From Monarcha castaneiventris obscurior (Eukaryota; Chordata; Aves; Passeriformes; Monarchidae), in contig JAMPIT010000174.1 of NCBI GenBank assembly GCA_026261815.1, forward strand, positions 14,384,001-14,448,000: a DNA stretch of 64,000 nucleotides, in the 5' to 3' direction. Position 1 is the stretch's first letter; each line of letters opens with the position of its first letter. Made by a program: the position numbers and the translations under genes. Of this stretch, positions 37,128 through 50,220 are shown piece after piece. The notes beneath the pieces were generated by a model that saw nothing but the letters and a program-made list of their open reading frames with translations, did no database searches and was not told the DNA's origin.

Positions 37128-40100
37128 GTGTTTATGTAAATCCATTTTTATGCATGATTTTCCAGCATGCAGAAAATGACTCCTCAATACCCAAAGAGGC
37201 TGATTATGCTAATGAAACATTAGTATCTGACATTACCAACCACAACAGATTATCAAGATCTTTCCCTGTACGGACAGGTGAAATAAGGCAGAACACTGAG
37301 AAGACAGAGCAGGGTAATTCTTACCAAATGGCACCAACAGCAACCAAAAATCCTATAACTGCTCATTAACAGAGCTCACTATTACACCAAAATAGTTCAA
37401 CAAAACTATTTCTGAAAGCAGTTTCTTTCCCCCTGTCTTCTACAATATCTTCTGGGGAAGTCTCACCCAGCATCCAGAAGGAATGGAACTTTAACAGTTT
37501 CATTTTAGTTTTTGTCTTTGTTGCCTGTATAGGTCTTAACAGTACTATAGGAAATCTAAGCTTGGGAAGGAGCAGATGTTTTCTTGGTTGGAAAGCACAT
37601 CATCCTCACGGAAATACAACAAATGTTCTGCAGTATTTTTCTATAGTGCCTGCAAAATTTTGGCAGAGTCATCACAGGAGAGGCAGTGATTATCCTACAT
37701 TTGTGTTCTGCTTTGCAGCTGCACCAGTAACCACCTCATACCACAGCTGAGCAATACTGCTGTGAGTGAAAGACAGCAAGGAGTTGTCCACAACCTTGCC
37801 AAACTGAGAAGCACTAGGTTGGAATATCTTGCATTTTGGGAAAATAAAGAAAGAAGAAATAGCCCAGCCCAGCCCTTTCTAAGGAGCAGCATAACCCCTT
37901 GAGACAGCACATGAAATTCCAAACTGTCGAATCCAGGAATCTCCAACCTGGACTTCTGGTCTACCTTGCACTAAGAGGATTGTGTCAGTTTGAACAGGTC
38001 TGTGATGGCTCGTATACAATATATGTGAGAACAAGGTGGTGAAACCAAAGCCAGAGATCTTATTTCCCCATGAACATGCCAGGAAACACACAGGGCAGAT
38101 TCACCAACAGCTACGTAACCCTGGGAAGAGCTCCCGGGGGAACTGGCAGGAACAAATTAAGTGTCAAGTAGACATGGACAGCTGCCTCTTAACCTCCCTT
38201 CTTTCCAAGTCCAGCACAGACACTGAGACCTTTACTTGCCCATATCTTTGACAGAATAAATGAGGTGTGATATTTATCCTTCAAGCTGGCTTGCCAACAA
38301 GCATGGCTTTCATGTAAAAGAAGATGTACTCAAGGACAAACATAAACAGGGAGGCTTGGTCTGCCTTCAAAAGCCTTCTCCCACAGAGGTGCTGTGAGAC
38401 GCTCAGGGGCTGTAATGTGAATTTTCCACAACATAGCAGGGAGTGTTTGGAAGGCTGGTAATGAAAATCCTGTCCACGCCACAAAATAATCCTTGGGAAG
38501 TATTAGCTAGAGCCCACTTAGCAAGCAATGACCCAGGGAGAAGGGCATATGGATTTGAGATTTTTTTGTGCTCATGATACTGATCTTTGAGTGGCCCTGA
38601 TTTTACCCCCTCTTTTTCGCAATTGAAATGTGGCTTTCTCAAAGCTGTTTGATCAGAACCCCTTCTGCTTCACAGAACCCAAGTTTTAAATGTAGACAAA
38701 ATTAGGAGAAATTCTTTAGGAGGAATACACAAAGATGAGAAGCTGAAAAACCCACAAGGAATCTAATAATAATCAGAAATGTAAACAAATAGATAAGATA
38801 CTTCATGCTGTGCAATGGTTCATAGCTATTGTATCAACAAGGTGGTGTTACCTTGGAAACAAGAGATTATCCGTACATGCCTTCTCCCAAACAGGAGTCC
38901 ATGAAAGGAGGCATGCAGAATGCATTTTGAGCCTTCTGGACCTTGCAGTGCTGCCACCCAACTCTTGATACCAATTGATCACAAGCCCAACTACTGATGA
39001 AAATTCAGAAGCAGTGCAGAGGTTGCACCATTCTTCATGTAACATCCACAGAGATCAGGGTGAGTACCTGGCCTTCTTGTCCTCTCCACCTTGGGATGAC
39101 CCAGCTCTTTCCCAAAAAAGTGCAGAAAGATTATTCCCTGCACTCAGTTTAGTGCTCTTGGTGTATCTTGTAACACAATGCACAGCTCTTTGTTGAGGCT
39201 GGGCACTGCTTGGAGCTGCCACCCCTAACGTTGCTGATGAGTTCCTGCCTCGGGCTTCAGCTGGGCATCTCACCCCAGTGGGCATCAGTGAACCTGTGGC
39301 CCTCTGGAACAGCTAAATGCTTGGCCTTTGGAAAATTAATTGGCTGGGTTTACAAGTACAGTTATAACAGAAAGGATAATTCCCTAGTGAGTGTTGAATA
39401 GTGACCAAGTAGAAATTTATACCAAGACATACTCAGTGTCACCTCTGATTACAGAACTACACTTCAGATAACCCAAATATCTGGATGCAAGGATTTTATA
39501 AAAGTGATGGTTACACTACATTAAGCAAGCTAATAATAAGTAGGAATAATATCTGTTTATTTTTTTAAAGAGATTAAACAAAACTAAGGATTTGTAAATC
39601 AACTTATTATAAAATTGGTACTTCCCACAATCCAGCTGGTTTGTTGGAATTTGTACAACACTATCCTGTACAAGTCCTTTTGCAGCACTTGGAATTGAAA
39701 TGTAGGGTTACAAGAACACACAAAAAATTTACAGGACACTATTCTCCCCACAATGCAAGCGCAACAACTGCTGAGGACATCACCATGCCTGGACCTTACC
39801 AACAGACAAGAAACCAGCATTTTTTCCCAGGGCTTCTCCCGAGGTATTTAACCCCAGAGTTGCCTCTATCAGATGCTCCAGGCTTCCCTATGGCACATTT
39901 GGCTCTTCTCAGCTGTAATTTACTCTGCTGCCCTGTCTGTCTGTTCTGCTCTTTTTTTGATGTGATCTCACAAAACCACTCTGGTTTGATTTGGGTGAGA
40001 CTAGTCACAAAACCATTTAATTCCCAATTTCACAACAACCCAGCACATCACAACTGGAGATTTGGTTTTGACCACTTTCCAGGGATTTTGCAGTCTGTAG

Positions 40101-40205
40101 CACACAAGACAAATATCTCTCACATATCCCATCTTTTGGGTTAAAGAACAAACTCAGAACAAGAAGAGTTGGCAATTTTGACAGAAAAACTTCATTAGGT
40201 TCAGT
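37128..40205. other. Intron sequence just downstream of the exon, no further gene
   Basis: No second exon, repeat or RNA gene was recognised. The largest open frame here, 167 codons at 39641-40144 (plus), lies opposite the CAMK1D intron and has no recognised domain. Confidence 0.5.
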
Positions 40206-40330
<125 letters not shown>

Positions 40331-40439
40331 TCACATGACTGCAAAGCATAAAGCTATTTTTAGCTACATACAACTTGTCAATGTTTTATTCAACATCATA
40401 AACTTTTTGCAAGGACATTTAGTGATAGAACGAGGGATA

Positions 40440-40672
40440 ATGGCTTTTAACTGAAAGAGGGTAGGTTTGGATTAGATATTTGGAAAAAAAGTTCTTTACT
40501 GTGAGCGTGGTGAGGCACTGGCAGAAATTGCCAGGGAAGTTGCAGATGCCTCATCCCTGGAAGTGTTCAAGGCTGGATTGGATGGGACTCTGAGCAACCT
40601 GATCAAATGGAAGGTGTCCCTGTCCAAGGCAGGGAGATTGGAACTAGATAATCTTTTGGGCCCTTTCAACAA
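40440..40672 (+). mobile_element. CR1 LINE 3' end close to the CAMK1D acceptor
   Basis: TTAACTGAAAGAGGGTAGGT, then TTGGATTAGATATTTGG, GCGTGGTGAGGCACTGGCAG, GAAGTGTTCAAGGCTGGATT, GAGCAACCTGATCAAATGGA, and GAACTAGATAATCTTTTGGG. It is 5'-truncated and has lost the terminal GATTCTATGA. It lies about 150 bases from the acceptor and in the opposite orientation to CAMK1D. Confidence 0.93.
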
Positions 40673-42182
40673 AAGTAAACAGTCCAAAGTGCTTCACAGC
40701 CCAGAATACAGTCATTATTCAGAGAAATTTCTTTCAATCGTCTCTGAAGCCAAAATGTGTAAGGGTTAAGTATCTGAGACATTAGAGGTTTACAGTTCCT
40801 GTGTCAGATTAACAAAGACGGTTGGTTGAAGGCTGAATTTTCAGGACAGCTGAGAATGCAGGGTCAAGGGACACCTTTCTCAGGGTGCAAGGGAGTGACA
40901 GGGAATTCACAGGACACCTTTGCTGCAGGGTGCAAGGGAGTGACAGAGGCAGGGTGCAGGCTGGTCGGGAGAAAGCAGGGATCTGACCCCATGCAGAAGT
41001 TGGCACAGGGAATGAGCAGCCATATGACAGCCCCACATTCCCCATCAAATTCGTGCTGCTTTGATATTAAGCTTGGTCTTGATGCCCAAATTTCCCTGCA
41101 GCATTATTAAGCACTGTGTGCAACAGGTCCAAGAGTCTTCATGGCTTTTCTACATCCTCACCATTCCCACCCAGCCCCTTGCCAAAATGCTAGCTTTAAA
41201 GAGAAAAATCATCTCTACAAGCACACATCTAATTAGCTACTTCAGCAATGCCTCTAATGGGTTTGTTCCTTAAATGTTTACAAATAATTTGCAAAGGATA
41301 TATTTAACTTGTGCAAACCCTGGAGAGACTAACCCACTACAACCCCAGGGCAGAGTATTAATTACAGCAATTCCAGACAATGTTTTAAGAGCAAGAGAAA
41401 GATGGAAAATTCTAAGAGGCCACTCATTAAGCAACAGATGGGTATGTTCAGAAGGAAAGTAAACATGTACTGTCAGCAAAAGCAAAACTCTCTACATGTT
41501 TCTAGGTTCAAGTAGCTTAATTAAGATGCTTAATCACGTGTCAGGACTTTATCCTTCATGGTCACAAGTGTCCTAACATCTGTGTGGTGATATGGAGAGC
41601 AGAAGGTCCCTGGTGCCCAGCAGGATCTTTCCTGTAACCATGCAGACTAATTCAATTTCCTCTGAATTCACTGGAAAGGTTATGACCGACCTGAATTTAT
41701 GCCCATAATCAGTCATCAAAAGCTGTGTTCATGCAAGGACTTTCACACACAGGAAATTTAACATCAACAATAAGCAAACTCAAGTATAATGCACTGTGGG
41801 ATGTTAGAGCAGCAAATACATGACTTGGCTCTTCATTCTATCCAAATGGCTGGAAAATCCCATGACACTTCAGCAAAATTTCCAGGTAGGCTGCATCCCA
41901 AATTAAATTCTTAGTACTTGCAACAGGAAACCAACACACCACCCACTTGGCTTTACACAGCAAGTGTTTGGAAGCATTTATTTTGTTGTGCAGGTCTAGT
42001 GCCTGGTCCCTTATGGGTTAGATAGGGCAAGGGCAGGTTTGCCTTGTTTAGTTTAGTTGAAGGTATGCTAGAAATGGTGTTTCAAGTAATCAGTAATTTT
42101 AAATGAAAATTATTATATTTATTTTTCCATTTTTCTTTATACACCGTGCACATTCGCATGACCCTTTGTGTTCCTCCTACCA
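40673..42182. other. Intronic sequence with a short minisatellite, no gene
   Basis: Apart from the two-copy repeat at 40869-40946, nothing was recognised. Open frames do not exceed 94 codons. Confidence 0.5.
40869..40946 (+). repeat. Two-copy imperfect minisatellite (period about 43)
   Basis: The unit GGACACCTTT, then CAGGGTGCAAGGGAGTGACA, then G occurs at 40869 and again at 40912. The second copy has two extra bases. A third partial CAGGGTGCAGG follows, at about 40952. Confidence 0.8.
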
Positions 42183-42458
42183 CCAGGATGATGGCAGTTT
42201 AACACACAAACAATCTGCCATAATGCTTAAAGCCCCCAGTTTAGTTGGCGGTATGGTTTTCACTAATGCTTTGCATTTCTGTTTTTGAGAACCTCAGAGG
42301 TTCCCCATAGAGGCCTAACCCCAGGATGATGGCAGTTTAACACACAAGCAATCTGCCACAAGGTTTAAAGCCCCCAGTTTAGCCGGTGGTATGGTTTTCA
42401 CTAATGCTTTGCATTTCTGTTTTTGAGAACCTCAGAGGTTCCCCATAGAGGCCTAACC
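42183..42458 (+). repeat. 138-base tandem duplication, two copies
   Basis: Copy 1 (42183-42320) and copy 2 (42321-42458) both start CCAGGATGATGGCAGTTTAA and end CCCCATAGAGGCCTAACC. I count about seven mismatches in 138 bases, roughly 95 percent identity, without indels. Each copy has the near-perfect palindrome GAACCTCAGAGGTTC (42289-42303 and 42427-42441). There is no open frame through both copies, and the unit family was not recognised. Confidence 0.95.
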
Positions 42459-43820
42459 CCCCTGGGACAGCTGCAGCAGCCCCTCACACACACGGGCACC
42501 CACAGCCAGTGGGGCAGAGGCCAGCAGAGCTCATCAGAGATGCAACACTGAGCTCTGCGGCTGACGCAGGACCCTCTCCCCTCCCTGATTTGCAAACCAA
42601 ATGTGCACCGTGCCCTGTGCTCTGTGAGGCAGGGCCGATAAACCCGCTCAGTGCCGCAGAAAAAAGGGGAGAAAAGGTTCAGTCCCACCCCCACGGGGTC
42701 CTCTGTGTTGAACGCATCTGCCCCTCTCAGAAATCAGATGCAGGACGTGAGCGTGTGGGAAGACAGCAAATACGAAGGGTGATCTGGGAGAAGGCAGCTG
42801 AGGAAGCTGTATCACCCCCAAAGGACACGAAAAGTAATGTCTCATAGGATGATGGCATTTGGAGCATGATGTCCCTTTGGGAGGTGATGTCTGTGCCTAG
42901 CAGTCACCCCAGCTGCTGGTGGCTGCTGCGCTCCAGGGGCATGATGAGAACGGGAGGAGGCATTTTCCTCCCCTTTCTCAGCCTCCTCAAGACCAGCAAG
43001 GCCTCAGCCGTGGTGCTGTGCAGTGTTTAATCTCCCTGGTGAAGTGCACATTGCACACCTGATCATGAAGCAGCTTGTCCTGCACAACATTTCTCTACTC
43101 AGAGGAACTCTCAAATGACAAGCTATTAAAAGGAAAATGGAATTCAAAATTTAAAAATCAGCAACATGGAGACGACTTGGGGTGAAGTCCACAGTTCAGA
43201 CAAATTTGGGGGGCTGTGTTGCTGAAGCTGGACCAGACCAGCTTTGGGCTTCCCAGCACAAAAATTTCACACAGAAATTCATGTGCTGCTTTCTTCCCTT
43301 TAAAGCATGAGCAAGCAATCCCTTACAGCCTTGATACACAATAATTAATCCTTCAAGGATGAACAATGTTCACTTCAATAATACACTGGGGTTTGGGCAA
43401 GTGGGTGTGGCACCATCACAAGGTTTTGTTGGTACCACAAAGTCCAATGGGGATCGGACAAATCTGTCCCACTACTCTGCAAGCAGATCAACAGTGCCAG
43501 ACATGTTCAACAGGCAGACACTCACTCCTGGTTTGCAGAGAAGCTTGGGTACGTCGAGAGCCAAGAAAAGCACTGTGAAGTGGCCGCTACTTGCTGGTTG
43601 CGGATCAGGAAGGATTTGGGGATGGGTTAATTAACTCCACTTTTATCCTCCTCTAGGAGCACCAAGTGAGTCTCAAAGGTTCAGAGGATTCATTCTGCTA
43701 AGCCTCCAAATGCCTGCACGCAGCCCTGCAGAAATACTGGACTGTCTGATCTCCTCAAGACCTGACAGGATCTATTATTTTAAAAGGTGCTGCTCTCACT
43801 TTACAGAAGGGGAAGCATTG
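42459..43820. other. Intronic sequence, GC-richer at 42470-42850
   Basis: The first 380 bases after the tandem duplication are GC-rich, with roughly a dozen CpG and overlapping 97- and 112-codon frames on opposite strands without domains. The remainder is ordinary intron. Confidence 0.45.
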
Positions 43821-43847
43821 TGCAGAAAAACTACAAGTTTTTCTGCA
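43821..43847. repeat. Perfect 12-base hairpin with 3-base loop
   Basis: TGCAGAAAAACT, loop ACA, AGTTTTTCTGCA. The arms are perfectly complementary. It is too short on its own for a microRNA precursor, and the flanks do not extend the stem beyond a few pairs with a bulge. Confidence 0.7.
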
Positions 43848-46544
43848 ATCACAAGAGATAATGGAGCAGAGAGGGCCAAGATTCCTCAATCCCAGAGTAA
43901 TATCTTAATCAGTGGGCCATATTGTTTTAATTCCTTCTCCTTCCCATCTCAGCGACACAATCTTAACCCCACTTCTCTGCAGCCCTTTTCTTCCTTCTGT
44001 CCTCCCTCTCCAGACTCCTCCCTTCCCAACATGTGGCTCCCACACTGCAATAGATAAATCTGCCTGATTAACTCTGCACTCATTGATGCTTTTGGGGTAC
44101 ATGATGGTGCAATATTATGGCTGTATCAGAGGGGACATGGGCATGAACTGGGGTGACAGCAGTCCCCACTACTCATTTCCAAAGAAAGAAAAAAAGCCCT
44201 GAAAGTGAACATCAAAGCACGGACTTACTTAAAGCAAATTAGATCTGATTACGCAAATTGATACGAACGAAGGAAAATTGCCCTTACCACCCTTTCAACC
44301 TCCCTTTCATCACATTTCCTATTTTTCCTGATGCTCTCCCTCCGTCCTGGCAAACCCCATGTGCTGCTTGCATGTCCCACATCCCGATGTGTCCCCAAAA
44401 TTCCTCCACCTGTGGCACAAAGGGCAGGTGTCACCTCCAGCCACCACTGCTTTGTTCAATTCCAGGAATATTCTGAAGCCATTAGACAGAATGAAAATGC
44501 CTAGAAATAAAAATACAAATAAAGAGAGGCTAATTCTTTTTTAGCCTCAGGACTTTTCACCCTACAAGGCTCATGGGATGCTGCAATCCATGGGAAAAAG
44601 AAGAGGAAAATAAATCTAGGAGTGAGAATCAGGGAAATTGAAGTGTACAAAGAAAACATAAAGAGGGATTAACCGTGGTAAGAAACAATGAAGAGCTTAG
44701 TATAAGAAAGTAACTATGAAACTATGAAAAGGAAGCATTGATTCCCCCTGTTCAGAGCACTCTGGGTTGGATGCTGTGCCTCAGGCAGACACAAACCTCG
44801 GGGCTCGATGCAACCATGCAAAATTACCAAGCTTCCCCTCCAGACTTTCAGTCTATGACTCTGCCAAGTGCTTTTACAAAGGTGTCAACAACACAAATGA
44901 ATGAAGGGAATGTTGCACTTGAGCAATATCTTAACACATGGCCAGCCAAGATTTAAAGGAGCAAACTGAACCGGGCAACCAAGGACTTCAAGTGAGTTTT
45001 CTGGGCACGGCAGCTGTGCAAACAAGGGCTAATGAAAAAGTGTTTGATCTGCAGCAGAGCCCCAAGTGCAGACTGGCCCCCTTTGCTTGCTGTGGAATCA
45101 TTGCATTGATATGGAAATTGTAATTTTTCCCTGACTACTACTGCTTAAACACAGAAACATCCACCTCCAAAGGGGCTGAAACACATCCCCAAAACAAGAG
45201 CTGACTTGACCAGGAGTGGTATTTGGCCCTGCATGGCAGTTCCCATCACTCCAAATGGGCTGTGCTGCAGCGCTGGAGTGGTGATGAGTACATGGCATGG
45301 CACCCCAGTGATGCTAAAATCCTCCCTTGCCCCTGGCTGGCACAGTGACATGTCCTACTCACTGCCACCAGAAGTGCACAAGGCCCCATAGGTCCAGATC
45401 TAGCTCTAATGGACAATACTCACTTCAATGTTTGCCAAAAAAACTCTGAAAATCAATATATTCCATGGGCTTTGGCTGGCGATTGCTTTTAAGAAGCAAG
45501 GGATTAAAATTTGGAAGTTGATGTACAATAAGGGAAACTAAATCCTTTAATGACTGAGCTTTTTGTACATCTCTGCTGGCTCCTGACCATTCCAGAGGCC
45601 AAAGAGCTGGCATTAAACCTGCTGCATGCTGCCCTGGATTATTAATCAGAGAGGCTGCACTCTGCACTGATAAAAGCAGAGAACCCAGATTTTGCTGTTG
45701 CTTTGGCTGCTGATCTGCCAGGAGAGCATGTGAGACACCCCAGTGACAATCCACAACTGAATCACTTACATTAACATCGATCATATTTAATACTGAAAAC
45801 CAGGATCAATTAGAAGAATACTGTACAAAAACCTTGGGCAAACACAAGAGCTGCTAAAGTAGGGCAGGCTCCCCCCACAATCACACTTTCCAAGTCAGTG
45901 TTACATTTGCAAGATGTGACATTTAATGCTGCACCTCCCTGAGCAGCACATGTCACAGGTAAAATGCCACAAGAAAGCACAAATAATTTTGTCAAAGCCA
46001 GAACTAGGAAAGCCTGAATCTGTAAGGATTTGTGGCTTTGGGTAACCAAATGTCTTTGAGAATCAATGTTCCATTCTTCCCACACGTACCCTGAAGAGAG
46101 TTTTGCCAGCAGCATGAGGGTTGATGAATTCACCAGTTGGTCAAGGGAAGTGTTTAAATCACAGTTTCTGCTCTGGAGGACACTGAAAATTTACCTCTGC
46201 TCAGCTGTCTTATTTGTTTGAAATGAGTCAATAATTTCAACAGATAGTAGGATAGTCTCACACATGTTCACAGGGAGTGATCAGATCAGATTGCTTTCCA
46301 CTTGAAAGAAAACTACCAAAAAATCTTCGTGGTGGCTCAGAATGATGTGAGGATGCACAGGAACAAGCCAGCCTGATCTCAAGGAGAAACCACGGCAATT
46401 CTGCTAAGGGGGGAATGGGGCAGAGTGAGATGGCAGGGGTTGGTATGGGGAAGGAAACTGGTGGCTGTCCTGGAAATGGCTGGCTGGCTGCAGCAGAGCT
46501 CTGCCCACCACTCCTGCTCCCAAAAACCTTCCAATACTGATTCT
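43848..46544. other. Intronic sequence without a recognised gene
   Basis: No exon or named repeat was recognised. A 119-codon minus frame at 45425-45784 and a 107-codon minus frame at 45810-46133 have no familiar domain. Confidence 0.5.
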
Positions 46545-46705
46545 GTGCGTGGGCCTTGCACTGCCTCACCTCAGTGCCATTCTTGTAATGAGGGGCCCAA
46601 AAATGACCCCAGGACTGGAGGTGCAGCCTCACCTGCGCTGAATACAGAGGGACAGCCACTGCCCTGGTCCTGCTGGCCACACTGTTGCTGATGTTTGGGA
46701 TATGA
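46545..46705 (-). mobile_element. CR1 LINE fragment (ORF2 C-terminal region)
   Basis: In the minus-strand frame the CR1 reverse-transcriptase tail RLHLQS..HFWAPHYKNGTE is readable. It corresponds to the RPHLEYC..FWAPHYKKD block common in avian CR1. The plus strand shows the same GCCCTGGTCCTGCTGGCCAC core as the 3343-3460 fragment. It is truncated at both ends. The 222-codon frame around it (46258-46926) is only partly CR1. Confidence 0.85.
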
Positions 46706-49700
46706 AAAGGAGGGAGGAGAGTGTGGTGCCTCACATCATGCATGTCCACCTGATTTTCAAGGGTCCAAATTTTAAGAGGCTGCCAGATTGATGTCACCAA
46801 GTCAACCACCTTCCCCTGAAATGGGCACCCTGGAGACAGCTTTAGAAGAAAGGTGGAAGGTTTAATGACCCTGACATTAATTTCTACTGCTTCATATCGC
46901 CCACAATGTCCTCCCACCGCAGCCAAGAAGAACGTGGTCCAGCAGTGGTGACAGCTTCTGTGGCTGCAGAAAGGGCTTTGGTTTCCACCATCTCAGGGCA
47001 GCAGTCTCCCCCCTAACTCACAAACACACATGCAAATAACGTGAAACTTAGAGGCTCAGACACAGAGCAGAGATGTGAACAAAACCAGGCAGATCTCAGT
47101 TTCTCAGAAAAGGTGGCCCTACAGAGTCTGAAAAGCCAAAACATCTGGTTTTTCTCTCCTACTACACTTAGATTGCAGGCATTTTTTGAAGTTATATCCT
47201 TAATTTGCCTATTCCAAAGAGCTGGAGGAGGTTTACTGGATTCAGTACTGAATATTCTCTTTCATTACAAATAAAAGAGAGCTCATTTTTATGAGCTGAA
47301 ACATAGAAATGGTGCTATGTCCCCATGCCAGACGGTGTTTTTTGACCTCCTCTGATCTTCTACCACCATGATAGGTTTTGTTCCCACCCACATTACACAT
47401 CTTGCCTTGCTTGATCTAACGATTGGGCAAGGGAGAGCTAATTCCAGCTCAGAGCCAGATGGTTCGGTGCCCATATGCTGACTGCCTGGCCAAATTAGTT
47501 AAATCTCTGTGGCTGGAAGGACAAGGAGTTGAACTTTGTGGTCACATGGGGGCTTCGAAACACAGACTGCTCACAATACAGGAAGGAAATTAATTTCTTC
47601 ACTAATATTTTTAAGATCTCTATGCTTCTGACAGGTTAATTTGGTCTGCTTTGGAAAACCAGCTAGAAGAGAAAGACCCTGGATGCCCTAGAAGATGGCA
47701 CACAAAGGTAGACATGGAGGGATGAGTCACTGCGTAACCTTCCCTCAGCTGTGACTGAAGAGTAGACTGTGACAAAAAGCTCCAGTCTTGGTAGCAAGCA
47801 GCAAGAGGCTCAGAGCAGGTGTCTGAATGAAGTAGGAACATTGGAAATTCAGGAGAGGGATGCCCACCAAAGACCTACTTCTATTAGTCTTAGAGCATGG
47901 TGATGATTTTAAAATTAACATGGTTTCCAGTTTAGTTTTTTCACGATTTAACACTTCATTTAGGCATGTAATTTTCTGTATGCAAAGCAATGGGCCAGGA
48001 TAGGATTCGTCCTGATCCAGTGTCCTAGCAGGATGCTGAGTGAGTCTGCTGTCAGTGCAGCTGCCTCCTCGGGGACAGGGAGGTTTCAGGACACTTTGTC
48101 TCATGATTATACAACTTGACCCCTCTCCATTTCATTTTCCAGATCCTACCCATCACCTCTATAACCTCCTGTTACTCAGGAGTGGAGAGCCAGAAATATT
48201 TCCATCCATTTCAATGGCCTTTCTTCCCTAGCACTGCATGTCTTCCATAGCAGATCCCAGCCTTATGTACCGCATGCATAAAATGTTCTCATGAGATTTC
48301 ACGGTGATAAAGTCAAGCTGGAGACATTCTACAGCTGGAAACCTCAGCTGTGGAGTTAATCAGCTGTAGCACTAACTGGCTGTGACAAAACCTACCCACA
48401 TACACCTTGCAATTTCTGATCCCTGCCCTACCTCATGTTATACTTCGTAGTCAGATCGCAACAGAGCTCAGACAAAAGCTGAATGTTTCCAGGACAGATT
48501 CATGGGTTTTTGCCAGGCACCAGTGGAACTTTATAACCCCCCACAAACATAACAAATTAATATAGGTACTTTGAGAATAACCATGAGTGATCCCTGGATC
48601 ACACACCTGGAGTTAGGTGCTCACCTTGTGCTCACCTGTCTCAAGCATCTTCAGGTGAATGCTGTTCAGCAGCCGTTCAAGGGAAAGAAATTCAAGCTCT
48701 GGGTCTTCTATTACTAGAACTTGCAACTCTAGTGGGAAGACTAGGTCCAAATAACTTTCTGGAAAGCTTGTTTTCCTGCAGCAGATCTGGCAGCCCATTC
48801 AAGAACAGGAATATCACCATGTCAGTGCCATTTCAGGAATATCCCTGACTTCCACAAGAAGCAGACCAAACCATGAGAACGACAGTTCCCAATCGGTGGA
48901 TCCCAACTGGCAGCAATCAAAAAGGCATGCAAAGCTTGAGGAAAAACCTCCAGGCTGTTTAATGTGAAACACATCAAAACAAATACTAATGATGAATTAA
49001 TCATTAAAGGTGAAAAAGATAAAAGCAGTGTCTGCAACGATTTATCTCAGACAAAAACAGTGTACCACCCTTTAGTTCTTGGCAGCAGCCCTGTTCTTGC
49101 AGTGTGCAGGACGATGAATTTACATGTGCAGCCAGTAATTAGAGCTGATTCCCACTCCCTCGCCTGGGAGACTGAGGAGCCACGTGCAGTTAAAGGTGGT
49201 GAGCAGCTCCTGGGCTGAGGTGGGTTTCCCTGGAGGTATTTCAAGAACATAAAAGCAGGCTCTGTTGGCAAAACCCCTGAAAAACAGGAAGACTGACACT
49301 CTCAGAAGGGTGATCTGGCTGCAGTCAGAGCAACTATCCTTGTACATTGCCTCACAAAATGAGGACATCTTATTAGTTTGCAGTGAATGAAGAGCTGAAT
49401 AACTGGTGTAACACTTTGTGTGGCCTCCTGGCTCTCAGACGAGTGCAGTGTGTATACACACACTCAGTTCTACCTGAAACCTGGTAGCAGACACTGTACC
49501 TCCAAAAAGAAAGCCCTGCCATCCGTGAAATACCCATTTGACACAGACACAGGGGTGTTGTTGTCTACTATTATCTCCTTCACTGGTTTGAATACATACT
49601 AATGAAGGGTGAATGCTGTAACACCCACGCACCTGCATAGGTAAGTTACACAGGAACATGGAAAAATGCCTATTCAGACAAGTAGAGAGCTGAAAGATAT

Positions 49701-50220
49701 AACAAAACCAGGTATTTCATTCCACCATATGGGGAAACAAATGTAGCTGTCACCCACATGTGACAGAGCTGGGACTCCCAGCTGTGACTTTTACAGCGTC
49801 TTTATCTACTGGGTTACCCTAAAAGCTAATGCATATGGGTGAGGTGGAGCTGAACTGCTGATGATAAGGATAAGTAACAACACAAAGGCAGAGACGGTTT
49901 ATGTACTCAGAAGACACTGAGGTAACCAAAAAGACACTTTGCCTCACAGCAGGAAGCAGGGCTATGCTCTACAGTCACATCCAAAGAGGTTTACGCCTCA
50001 AAACCACATTTTCTCCACAAGAGAAGCAGAAAACGGGCAACCAAGCACAAATGACATCCTAAACATAAATTTCATGTCCCCCAATGAAGCTGAGTCGTCC
50101 TCAGCATGCTCAGCTCTGCCAGTTGCTGCTGGGCAGCCGAGAAAATCACAAGCTTTGATTGAGTCTCATCAGACTGGGTGTGCATGTGACAATTAAAGCA
50201 GATCACAGTTCCTCAGTGCC
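46706..50220. other. Intronic sequence without a recognised gene
   Basis: Open frames are mostly under 120 codons, with no domain. A weak MIR-like remnant is listed at 49749-49819. Nothing else was recognised. Confidence 0.45.
49749..49819 (+). repeat. Possible MIR-like SINE remnant
   Basis: GTCACCCACATGTGACAGAG, then CTGGGACTCCCAGCTGTGAC and TTATCTACTGGGTTACC resembles the MIR 3' segment (cacacagc..GtGgCAGAGCTGGGAcTcgaaCCCAG). Low confidence. Confidence 0.3.

Noticed and set aside
46258..46926. 222-codon open frame on the minus strand as a gene
   Set aside because: Its middle is CR1 reverse-transcriptase remnant and the flanks are unrelated intron, so it is a chance-open frame through a dead LINE.
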